This document shows, piece after piece, positions 55,375-61,180 of a stretch of DNA of 64,000 nucleotides (positions are counted from its first letter, which is position 1; each line of letters opens with the position of its first letter). This DNA comes from Polycladomyces zharkentensis (lineage in GTDB: Bacteria; Bacillota; Bacilli; Thermoactinomycetales; JIR-001), in the NCBI RefSeq assembly GCF_016938855.1, contig NZ_JAFHAP010000006.1:124001-188000 (forward strand), given 5' to 3'. The position numbers and the translations under genes are program-made. The notes under the pieces are model-generated. The model was not told the origin of the DNA and did not search any database. It saw only the letters and a list, made by a program, of their open reading frames with translations.

Positions 55375-55748
55375 TCTGTTTCAGTGTACCAGGTCGACCG
55401 GTGCCGGCGGTGAGGATGACCCAGCGTAGTAAGTGGGTGAGTAAACAAGCTGGTCGGTACCTGGCATACAAAAATCAGGTAGCCTGGGCAGCTAAGGCGG
55501 CACGGATTCAGCGGATTGACGGACCGGTTGAGGTGGAGGCAGCGGCATATCTGTACGGCCGGCGAGAACCGGACGCGGACAACCTGGCAAAGGCTTTTCT
55601 AGATGGATTAAACGGTATTGCTTGGACAGATGATCGGCAAGTGAGGAAGCTAACAATTGAAAAGGTGAAAGTGGCCACTAGAGAAGAGGAACGAGCGGAA
55701 ATCATCATCAAGAAGGCGGCCCAGGTTAGTGGAGGGATGCATGAATGA
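55371..55748 (+). CDS. RusA-family Holliday junction resolvase
   Basis: 125 residues. Starts with SVPGRPVPAVRMTQRSKWVS and has the RusA active-site block EPDADNLAKAFLDGLNGIAWTDDRQV with three conserved Asp. It cuts four-way junctions made during phage recombination with ERF. ATG 55371 overlaps the previous stop; GGCGGAGAAG precedes it. Confidence 0.93.
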   Translation: MICFSVPGRPVPAVRMTQRSKWVSKQAGRYLAYKNQVAWAAKAARIQRIDGPVEVEAAAYLYGRREPDADNLAKAFLDGLNGIAWTDDRQVRKLTIEKVKVATREEERAEIIIKKAAQVSGGMHE

Positions 55749-55966
55749 CGAGATGGGAATACAGGATCATTCAAAGAGAGCTGACTGAAGTGGAGTTGAA
55801 CCGATTGGGAGAAGAGGGGTGGGAGCTTGTTGCAAAAGAGCGGTTCGTACAGAGAAAAATCCATCACAAATGGTATTTCAAACGACCAAAGGAAGAGTCG
55901 GAGGAGCGTGTCCGGGTAGAAGTCACCAATTACACACCCGAAAAAGAGGTGGCCGGAAGTGCTTAA
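55745..55966 (+). CDS. DUF4177-like small phage protein
   Basis: 73 residues, DUF4177 pattern: WEYRIIQRELTEVELNRLGEEGWELVAKE, the usual short beta-alpha-beta. Function unknown. ATG 55745 overlaps the RusA stop by 4 bp. Confidence 0.75.
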   Translation: MTRWEYRIIQRELTEVELNRLGEEGWELVAKERFVQRKIHHKWYFKRPKEESEERVRVEVTNYTPEKEVAGSA

Positions 55967-56081
55967 AGTCTTGTCCCTTTTGGTTTTCATTGGTGGAGCG
56001 TTGATGTGGATCAACAATGATGTTGAATTAGCAGCTACTCTGATGGCTTTCGGGTATTTGTTCGCGATGCTTGCAGATTAA
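55959..56081 (+). CDS. Small membrane protein (40 aa)
   Basis: GTG 55959 overlaps the previous stop by 8 bp and follows AGAGGTGG. Two short hydrophobic helices (LSLLVFIGGALMWI, LAATLMAFGYLFAML) around a polar turn. Compatible with a small phage membrane protein; no family recognised. Confidence 0.6.
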   Translation: MLKVLSLLVFIGGALMWINNDVELAATLMAFGYLFAMLAD

Positions 56082-56093
56082 GGAGGCCACTGG

Positions 56094-56300
56094 ATGAAGG
56101 ACAGATACCCATGTCAAAAACTTATGCAGTTGATGGGACGGCGGCGGTATCTGGAAGAGTTCCTGCTTGAACCGATTCGGATTAGACGGGGGTTGTCCCG
56201 ACGTGAATTTTTGGACCAAGCAACCGAAGGGCTTTTTAAAGAGATGAGGCGGAAAGTGGCAGAAAGGCATAAGAAATATTTTGGGAAGGAAATTTTGTGA
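56094..56300 (+). CDS. Small basic phage protein (68 aa)
   Basis: AAGGAGGCCACTGG precedes ATG 56094. Arg/Lys-rich helices (RRRYLEEFLLEPIRIRRGLSRREFLDQ). Last gene of the early operon. No family recognised. Confidence 0.6.
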   Translation: MKDRYPCQKLMQLMGRRRYLEEFLLEPIRIRRGLSRREFLDQATEGLFKEMRRKVAERHKKYFGKEIL

Positions 56301-56571
56301 TCAAGCGAGGGGGCAGCGAAATGAGTAAGAGCGCGAACGAAGAAGGTAGGAGGCAGGTATGATGAAAAAAACCTACCGAGGATGGTAGGCGAGGGGTTGT
56401 CATGGGCCATACAACAGGATATGTGGTGAAAAGATGTTGTTGATAAAAATAAAAAGTTTCCCCCGCCAATCGGGCAGGGGGTCGCCTTTACATCGAGGCC
56501 TTAACAATGTACTTTTAGCCCCGTTAATGTGTTGCCCAATTCAATGAAAAAAAATTCATTACCACAGAAAA

Positions 56572-56617
56572 AACCGATCGTCGAGATCGGCTCATAGAAG
56601 CTATAGGGAAGCACCGG
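56572..56617 (+). repeat. ACCGATC hairpin plus GAAGCACC module, copy 1
   Basis: ACCGATCG...CGAGATCGG hairpin, then AGAAGC and GGGAAGCACCGGGG. Related units with the same order lie at 59254-59297 and 59917-59983. Confidence 0.55.
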
Positions 56618-56765
56618 GGGTTACTAGCCCTGAGAATAAAGTATTCATCCTATGCTCTAATTAGTACAAAGCTGTATATAAAATGTGAATAATTTGTGGA
56701 TAAGCTCACCTAAAGGTGAGCAAAAAGAGGTGTGACCGTATGTGACAATATATATGTTGGTTTGG

Positions 56766-56903
56766 ATCATGGGATGACAAAAATGGGCTTAGCCTAAGGT
56801 AAGAATAACTGACGAGACCACACATTAGTGTAGCCTCGTCCTCAAGAAGGTGAAACTAGCGGCACTACCCAGGTAGGTGGGTAACCTAGGTGTGCATTAT
56901 TAT
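56766..56903 (+). repeat. CACAC-hairpin module, copy 1
   Basis: Shared with 60005-60118. Order: CATG..ATGACAA, hairpin GACGAGACCACAC / GTGTAGCCTCGTC (56811-56840, two mismatches), CCTCAAGAAGGTG, AGGT-GGTGGGTA-ACCT, GTGCATTAT. The second copy has the same order and a perfect hairpin, so the fold appears conserved. Confidence 0.6.
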
Positions 56904-56995
56904 CATATATTAAACCCCTTTTGGAGATTCGTGTCGCAAAGGCTGAAATCGATGTGCTAGGTGAAAGCATGAGCCAGAAAGGGCTTTATAGCAAA

Positions 56996-57029
56996 AAAAT
57001 GGACCCGCATCTCGTGGGTCCATCAATCG
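56996..57029 (-). terminator. Minus-direction terminator-like hairpin
   Basis: ATGGACCCGC / GTGGGTCCAT 10-bp stem with one G-T pair. An A-run (56992-56998) precedes it on plus, giving a T-run on minus. The nearest genes are both plus-strand, so it implies an unannotated leftward RNA or a non-terminator role. Confidence 0.5.
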
Positions 57030-57179
57030 GCAGAACGTGAAACAAGTTATGGAGTGAACATCACGTATTATTTTACAAATAATGTAAATCTAGATCAAGG
57101 TACATGATTCAATTTCACCGTTACGTAAAAAATGGCTGGTCATGTAGCCAGTAGCCAATCACAAAAAGGAGTGAGAGAA

Positions 57180-57629
57180 GTGGGAGCAGTACCAAAGAAC
57201 GTGCCTGTTATTAAATATAAAAAGCCGTCTTACCGGCGTCAGGTAGAGCATTTGTTACGGGAGTACCCGGTCCTAAAAGCGGCTATTGAAAACGAACGAC
57301 AATTGGAGCGGGAGGGCCTTGGGAATCTGTTCCCCACCTGCACTCCGATGTATGAGGAGTCGGTGAGCCGTGGGCATAGCGAGTACCAATCCACCACGGA
57401 ACGATATGCCATCATCCGGGCTACCAAGATGGTCAGACTCCAACAGATTGAGCGGGCATTGTTGGTTTTGAATCTGGATGAGCGGTATTTAATCGAAAAG
57501 CGGTACATGGATCAATCTCCTGCAGACGATATGATTGTTTGTGATGAACTTGGGTGGAGTAAGCGAACCTATTACCGGATCAAAAGACGGGCATTGGATA
57601 AACTGGCTATAGCGTTGAATTTAATTTAA
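57180..57629 (+). CDS. ArpU-family late transcription regulator
   Basis: 149 residues. The C-terminal LIEKRYMDQSPADDMIVCDELGWSKRTYYRIKRRALDKLA is the sigma-like helix-turn-helix of ArpU/RinA-type phage proteins, which activate the late (packaging and structural) genes. AAGGAGTGAG precedes GTG 57180. It lies, as usual, between the replication genes and the terminase, but here the terminase is 5.5 kb away because of the intervening accessory block. Confidence 0.88.
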   Translation: MGAVPKNVPVIKYKKPSYRRQVEHLLREYPVLKAAIENERQLEREGLGNLFPTCTPMYEESVSRGHSEYQSTTERYAIIRATKMVRLQQIERALLVLNLDERYLIEKRYMDQSPADDMIVCDELGWSKRTYYRIKRRALDKLAIALNLI

Positions 57630-57877
57630 ACGGCCGGGCACTACTTCCCGTACTTAGTTAGGAAAGAAAATCGCATATCCCGCGATTAGAAAAAAACCTA
57701 AGTTGGAAAAGGAAAATCACCAATTCAAAAAATCTACTTTTACCCTAGTTAAGAAACCTAATCAGGTGTTGATTCACCGAATAGAATATAGCACAAGATA
57801 CAGGAGTTCACTTTGTTGTTGTTTCTTTGAAGAGAATACTAGTAAATCTAGTTCAAAAACGACTAGGAGGTGATATC

Positions 57878-58087
57878 ATGGAATTTTGGAATACTGATTG
57901 GAAAAAAGATGATGATCGGAAAGATCATGATCGGAAAGATCATGATAGGAAAGATCGGAGAAAAGATTTTTTCAAAAGACACGATGATGACAATGACAAC
58001 AAAAACAAAAACACCAACATTATTGACATTGAAATTGATATTGATGTCAGAAAAAAACATGATCACAGAAAGAAAAAAGACGACTAA
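57878..58087 (+). CDS. Asp/Lys/His-rich low-complexity protein (69 aa), spore-coat-like
   Basis: TAGGAGGTGATATC precedes ATG 57878. After FWNTDWKK come tandem DRKDH units (encoded by 15-bp DNA repeats at ~57909-57955), then DDDNDNKNKN, IDIEIDIDV and a KKHDHRKKKDD end. Charge-patterned repeats of this kind resemble coat proteins such as CotG or CotB tails rather than virion proteins; this is composition only. A terminator follows at 58124. A GerE-box-like AGAAACCTAATC (reverse strand GATTAGGTTTCT) is at 57752-57763. Confidence 0.7.
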   Translation: MEFWNTDWKKDDDRKDHDRKDHDRKDRRKDFFKRHDDDNDNKNKNTNIIDIEIDIDVRKKHDHRKKKDD

Positions 58088-58123
58088 GACTAATTAAGGT
58101 TTCACCAATCTCCTGTATCTAAC

Positions 58124-58147
58124 GACCGCAATTAGCGGTCTTTTTTT
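58124..58147 (+). terminator. Terminator after the Asp/Lys/His-rich gene
   Basis: GACCGC / GCGGTC stem, 5-nt loop, then seven T. Confidence 0.85.
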
Positions 58148-58162
58148 AGTAATAAAGACCGT

Positions 58163-58260
58163 TTGGCAACTTTTTGGCAACCTTATGGCACCAATTGACC
58201 GTTTTTCGGTGTTAACATGGTATTGGGGTTAGTTGCAACACCATCGCAATATGTAGGTGG
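58163..58260 (+). repeat. CACCAATTGACCG module, copy 1 (long form)
   Basis: TTTGGCAAC..., GGCACCAATTGACCGTTT, then CATCGCAATATGTAGGTG. The same blocks recur at 59859-59910 with the ~37-bp middle part (58206-58242) missing. Confidence 0.55.
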
Positions 58261-58264
58261 TTGG

Positions 58265-58398
58265 AGCGGGGACAAATCAAATTATCAACGGAGGTGAAAT
58301 CCTCCGTTACTGACGCTCATCACTTCCCCGCTTCATTCTAAAGTTCGGAGTTTCCCGGAAGAGGGTGCAACCGAGTGAACAACACCTATTACACCCTC
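58265..58398 (+). ncRNA. Structured RNA: long nested hairpin plus pseudoknot (copy 3 of the pseudoknot)
   Basis: AGCGGGGA (58265-58272) pairs with TCCCCGCT (58325-58332) around an inner hairpin AACGGAGG / CCTCCGTT (58287-58294, 58301-58308). It is followed by an H-type pseudoknot: CCCGG (58354) with CCGAG (58371, one mismatch) and loop GAGGGTG (58361-58367) with CACCCTC (58392-58398). The pseudoknot has two better copies at 58.9 and 60.8 kb. No protein frame fits. Confidence 0.5.
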
Positions 58399-58414
58399 AT
58401 TTGATTCTTTACAA

Positions 58415-58567
58415 TTACTCGTTTTGATTGTCCATGTTCTCAAAGTGGTCAGTAGGTTGGATGATTGTTCCACAGTTAGGGCATTGGATTAAGCTGTTAA
58501 GATACTGTTTTTTGTCGACTTGAAATACATTACCACATTGACAGGCTATGGTTACGATTTCGTCCAA
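58415..58567 (-). CDS. Small zinc-ribbon protein (about 50 aa)
   Basis: Two Cys pairs, ACQCGNVF and IQCPNCGTII, form a rubredoxin-like zinc knuckle. Start uncertain: TTG 58567 follows AAGGTGG at 9 nt and gives a compact domain. The frame is open to 58657, but that part overlaps the upstream gene and lacks a ribosome site. Second gene of a leftward pair. Confidence 0.6.
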   Translation of the reverse strand: MDEIVTIACQCGNVFQVDKKQYLNSLIQCPNCGTIIQPTDHFENMDNQNE

Positions 58568-58592
58568 TGGCTTCACCCACCTTACGCCTACT

Positions 58593-58763
58593 TTAGTTTT
58601 TTGTCTCTTTAAAGTCAGAAGTAGAAGATAACTGTTTGATAAAATTGATAATCCCATTTTTTGTTTGTGGATCTAGGTACTTCTCATATAAATTGATATT
58701 AACCGGAGGATAATTATGTTGCTCTTCTTTGTTGTTTGAATAACTTATTTGTTGAGCTTTCAT
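58593..58763 (-). CDS. Small polar protein (56 aa)
   Basis: TATAGGAGGACACACATT then ATG 58763: one of the best ribosome sites in the element. The product (start KAQQISYSNNKEEQHNYPP) is Asn/Gln/Lys-rich with one helix (NGIINFIKQLSS). Stop is 25 bp before the zinc-ribbon start, so the two form an operon against the phage direction. No family recognised. Confidence 0.6.
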   Translation of the reverse strand: MKAQQISYSNNKEEQHNYPPVNINLYEKYLDPQTKNGIINFIKQLSSTSDFKETKN

Positions 58764-58933
58764 AATGTGTGTCCTCCTATATAGTATAGTTAATATAAAA
58801 GTGTATAAGCGGTGTATCTAATTAGACGTGAAAATCCTTATCCCTTTTTTGGTTTTTGAACACTTTATAAATCCAGTGTAATCCAAACATATTAATAGAT
58901 TGTCATTTCTATTAGTGATTAGAAAGATTACTT

Positions 58934-59104
58934 CCCGGATGAGGGTACAACCGGGTAAACAACACCCTCCCAGGGCAACATGCCCAAAATACTACGCCGA
59001 TCCAATCTCAAATGACCCGGACTTAGGTTGATGATCTGGATTGTTGGCACAAAACCACGGAGCGACGGTGAGCCATGATTGCGGACCCATAGGGGTCTTT
59101 TTTT
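58934..59104 (+). ncRNA. Structured pseudoknot RNA, copy 1
   Basis: H-type pseudoknot: CCCGG (58934-58938) / CCGGG (58951-58955), loop GAGGGT (58941-58946) / ACCCTC (58964-58969). Then hairpin GGGC / GCCC (58973, 58982), the conserved block CAAAATACTAYGCC, an irregular stem (ATCCA / TGGAT), conserved CAAAACCAC, GTGAGCCATGATT and TGCGGACCCATAGG; GACCC / GGGTC with T7 forms a terminator. Copy 2 at 60.8 kb keeps these elements with base changes on both sides of the second pseudoknot stem (GAGAGG / CCTCTC) and the hairpin (GGGT / GCTC). No coding frame is shared. Confidence 0.6.
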
Positions 59105-59109
59105 ATTAT

Positions 59110-59171
59110 GGGTTGCATGGAGGGGTAAAGATGCCCAACGATCACAGGTTCGAATCCCGTGCAACCCACCA
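59110..59171 (+). tRNA. tRNA-like element missing one arm (62 nt)
   Basis: GGGTTGC (59110-59116) pairs perfectly with GCAACCC (59161-59167). A T-arm ACAGG-TTCGAAT-CCCGT (one mismatch) lies at 59144-59160, and ACCA follows the acceptor. Only 27 nt separate position 8 from the T-arm, too short for both D and anticodon arms, and I see no anticodon loop. So it is not a normal tRNA: a truncated tRNA, tRNA mimic or old attachment site. It starts 6 nt after the T-run of the preceding RNA. Confidence 0.5.
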
Positions 59172-59253
59172 AAAAGAAATGGCCTAAAAAGTTAATCCCC
59201 GACTATGGGCAAGGGGTTTTGCCTTTGCAATGAGGCACAAACAAAAACGAAAA

Positions 59254-59297
59254 AACCGATCGTCTGATCGGTTAATTGAAGCTTATAGAGAAGCACC
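59254..59297 (+). repeat. ACCGATC hairpin plus GAAGCACC module, copy 2
   Basis: AACCGATC / GATCGGTT perfect hairpin (59254-59273), then GAAGCTTATAGAGAAGCACC. The remaining 59172-59706 stretch is AT-rich with one doubtful small ORF. Confidence 0.5.
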
Positions 59298-59419
59298 AAG
59301 AGCTGACAAGCCGGATTTAACTCCATTTAAAAAAGCTAAGGAACCTCTTACATATATTCCATATCGGTTGGATTTTTTTCCAAAAACCCATTATCGATTG
59401 AATCGCCTTGGGCATGGGA

Positions 59420-59590
59420 ATGAAATTCAACAATTGTGCCATTAAACCGCTGATATTAATTCCTCTCAAAGTAGGCAAAGAAGTGGTGGACATTTTTTTA
59501 AAAATCCCCCTTTCGTTTTCTGAGGATAAGTTATTCCGATGTTCTATTTGTGGAAGGGCAATAGTTTACAGTCATATGTGCATTTTTTGA
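59420..59590 (+). CDS. Doubtful small ORF with Cys motifs (56 aa)
   Basis: ATG 59420 (or 59414) opens a frame ending FRCSICGRAIVYSHMCIF, a possible zinc knuckle. The ribosome site is poor (GGGCATGGGA). It could be a remnant of a larger gene. Low confidence. Confidence 0.3.
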   Translation: MKFNNCAIKPLILIPLKVGKEVVDIFLKIPLSFSEDKLFRCSICGRAIVYSHMCIF

Positions 59591-59706
59591 AAAGGTAAAT
59601 ATCCTAAACATAATTATGTACTTGACTATTTAAAAATAATGACATTAGCGGTTTCCTAAAGAAAAGAAGATGAATAATGTGTTTTGGAGGAAAGGAGGGA
59701 GATGGG

Positions 59707-59820
59707 ATGAGCTTTGGTTTCGGTGGTGGTTTTAGTAGTATTGGGCTGCGTCGTCTTTTGATTTTCCTGCTGGTCATCGCTACGATCTTTGTCTTTGCTG
59801 GAGTTGGATTTGGTTACTAG
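59707..59820 (+). CDS. YjcZ-like small sporulation-type membrane protein (37 aa)
   Basis: GGAAAGGAGGGAGATGGG precedes ATG 59707. Gly/Phe-rich start (SFGFGGGFSSIGLRR), then one hydrophobic helix (LLIFLLVIATIFVFAGVGF) ending GY. This is the build of YjcZ/YuaG-type small proteins made in sporulating Bacillales. Assignment rests on composition and size. It lies among other spore-like cargo genes of the prophage. Confidence 0.7.
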   Translation: MSFGFGGGFSSIGLRRLLIFLLVIATIFVFAGVGFGY

Positions 59821-59858
59821 GGTGTGTCTTACAAATTAGGAGCACATAATGGCCCTAT

Positions 59859-59940
59859 TTGGCCAACTTTGTGACACCAATTGACCGTTTCATCGCAGTA
59901 TGTAGGTGTTAGTATGAAAACCGATCATCCGATCGGTTTT
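59859..59940 (+). repeat. CACCAATTGACCG module copy 2 fused to ACCGATC hairpin copy 3
   Basis: GACACCAATTGACCGTTTCATCGCAGTATGTAGGTG (59872-59907, read as two blocks) matches 58187-58257 minus its middle. It is followed by AAAACCGATC / GATCGGTTTT (59917-59940), a perfect 10-bp terminator-like hairpin with T-run, and then GGAAGCACCGGG at 59972-59983. Confidence 0.55.
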
Positions 59941-60004
59941 TCAAATAGCCCTGAGGCGAAATAGGAAGCACCGGGATAGTTCATCCAAATAGGTTAGACA
60001 CGTT

Positions 60005-60118
60005 ACCATGACAATGCTGGATTAACCGTTAAGAGGGAGGCCACACATCAGTGTGGCCTCTACCTCAATAAGGTGCTCAATCAAGGTATGGTGGGGATAA
60101 CCTGGCTTGTGCATTATA
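60005..60118 (+). repeat. CACAC-hairpin module, copy 2
   Basis: CATGACAATG, perfect hairpin GAGGCCACAC / GTGTGGCCTC (60037-60060), CCTCAATAAGGTG, AGGT...GGGGATAACCT, GTGCATTATAAT; same order as 56766-56903. Confidence 0.6.
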
Positions 60119-60213
60119 ATTGTTTTCTAATCGTTTTGCAAAGCTGTACAGAGTAAACATTTGATTCAGATTATAGGGATAATTGGGTAACAGTTTCACA
60201 ACGTAGCTGTTGA

Positions 60214-60471
60214 TCAGGAACTACTATCCCTCCAATAAGAACTGCTAGAGGAACTATCCCAATGTGCGCTGTCCCAGTAATGGCGATGATGATGCTTTAG
60301 CATGTGTTTCAAAATCTTGCTGGCTTTTTTACAATGTCGATGCGCTTTGCGCAATTTGTGGTAATCCATCATTGTGTGATCCGGATAATCAAACATCGGA
60401 TACATAGGAGACATTGGGTCCGTAGGCATTGGATACATAGGAATTGGCATTGGAGGTATTACGTGTTCCAT
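60214..60471 (-). CDS. Met/Pro/Tyr- and His-rich small protein (85 aa), spore-coat-like
   Basis: AAAAGGAGTGG precedes ATG 60471. Layout: MEHVIPPMPIPMYPMPTDP (Met-Pro repeats), a Lys/His-rich middle (KASKILKHMLKHHHRH) and a WDSSSSSSYWRDSSS end. Tyr/Met/Pro/His-rich compositions are typical of coat or crust proteins that become cross-linked; no phage structural family fits. Upstream is a sigma-K-type -10 and a GerE-like box. Orientation opposes the phage operons. Confidence 0.7.
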   Translation of the reverse strand: MEHVIPPMPIPMYPMPTDPMSPMYPMFDYPDHTMMDYHKLRKAHRHCKKASKILKHMLKHHHRHYWDSAHWDSSSSSSYWRDSSS

Positions 60472-60504
60472 AAAATCCACTCCTTTTAAGCCGGTTAGCA
60501 ATGA

Positions 60505-60552
60505 TATCGTATGACCGTCTATCCGCATTGGAACTAGGTTATTTGCCTAAAT
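60505..60552 (-). promoter_or_regulatory. Candidate sigma-K promoter with GerE-like box
   Basis: On the minus strand CATACGATA (60505-60513) matches the sigma-K -10 CATAnnnTA; the -35 AC is not clear. ATTTAGGCAAAT (60541-60552) matches the GerE site RWWTRGGYNNYY at 11 of 12 positions and lies just upstream of where -35 would be. Confidence 0.4.
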
Positions 60553-60791
60553 TTCGTGTCTTAACGAAATTTTGGAGTCACCATTATTAATCAGGGAATA
60601 ATATGCTGACAAATTGGTCTGGAGGTTATTCACATGGGTTATTTGTTCTACTGATGTTATTTCCCAAGACCTCCTTGGTTATTGGTGGTATATGTTTTAA
60701 GGAAATCCTGTAGGACCGGTCGTGGTTGTCGTAACCTCAAGGACTCCAACGGCTTCCATATACCGATAAGGTGATTCTATGCAAATCACCG

Positions 60792-60979
60792 CCCGGATGA
60801 GAGGAAAACCGGGTAAACAACCCTCTCCCAGGGTCACAGGCTCAAAATACTATGCCAATTTCTCTGATAACGACCAAGTGCCATCGAGTTTCTCCTCGAA
60901 TGACGGTGATTGAGGATGTACTCAAAACCACAAGACGTGAGCCATGATTTCATGATTTGCGGACCCATAGGAGTTTTTT
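60792..60979 (+). ncRNA. Structured pseudoknot RNA, copy 2
   Basis: CCCGG (60792-60796) / CCGGG (60809-60813) with loop GAGAGG (60799-60804) / CCTCTC (60822-60827); hairpin GGGT / GCTC (60831, 60840); CAAAATACTATGCC; a longer middle with CGAG / CTCG hairpin (~60884-60898); CAAAACCAC; GTGAGCCATGATT (60937-60949); TGCGGACCCATAGG (60958-60971) and a T-run. The final hairpin is weaker than in copy 1 although its sequence is kept, implying that GCGGACCCATAGG matters for more than termination. Confidence 0.6.
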
Positions 60980-61046
60980 TATTGCCAGTGACCTAAAATT
61001 TGTCACCCTAAAGCAGTAAGGGATATGTGTTATTGGACGTTTTCTT

Positions 61047-61074
61047 TTGACAAATGAATGAAAAAAGCTATTAA
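61047..61074 (+). promoter_or_regulatory. Promoter of the GNAT-PUA / ASCH pair
   Basis: TTGACA (61047-61052), 16-bp spacer, TATTAA (61069-61074), ~105 bp before the gene. Confidence 0.6.
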
Positions 61075-61180
61075 ATACATTTACACGAACAAGAGTTCGG
61101 ACTATAATAAAACCATCACCTATGTTCAGGTACAGGAAAATAAATACTTCCCACGAATATTAAAGTGGGAGGTGTTTTTT

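Larger units (their letters stand above)
56301..57179. other. 880-bp non-coding region with structured repeats
   Basis: No supported gene; two ORFs of about ten codons near 56320-56390 are disregarded. It holds hairpins at 56461-56482 (CCCCCGCC / GGGCAGGGGG-like), the first copies of two repeat modules (56572-56617 and 56766-56903, listed separately), and a minus-direction terminator-like hairpin at 56999-57029. GTGAGC-type hairpin AGCTCACC / GGTGAGC is at ~56704-56722. Confidence 0.6.

Noticed and set aside
57909-57955. 15-bp tandem repeats as iterons or regulatory repeats
   Set aside because: They are in frame and encode the DRKDH units of the protein starting at 57878, so the protein repeat explains them.
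59110-59171. Ordinary phage tRNA
   Set aside because: Too short by about one arm and no anticodon stem-loop can be drawn; kept only as a tRNA-like element.
59230-59445. 71-codon ORF
   Set aside because: It reads through the ACCGATC hairpin module shared with other places and lacks a ribosome site, so the conservation belongs to the repeat.
58934-60979. Pseudoknot RNA as an IS605/TnpB or IscB (HEARO) guide RNA
   Set aside because: No tnpB, iscB or tnpA-like frame lies nearby, and the sequence does not match the guide-RNA scaffolds I know.
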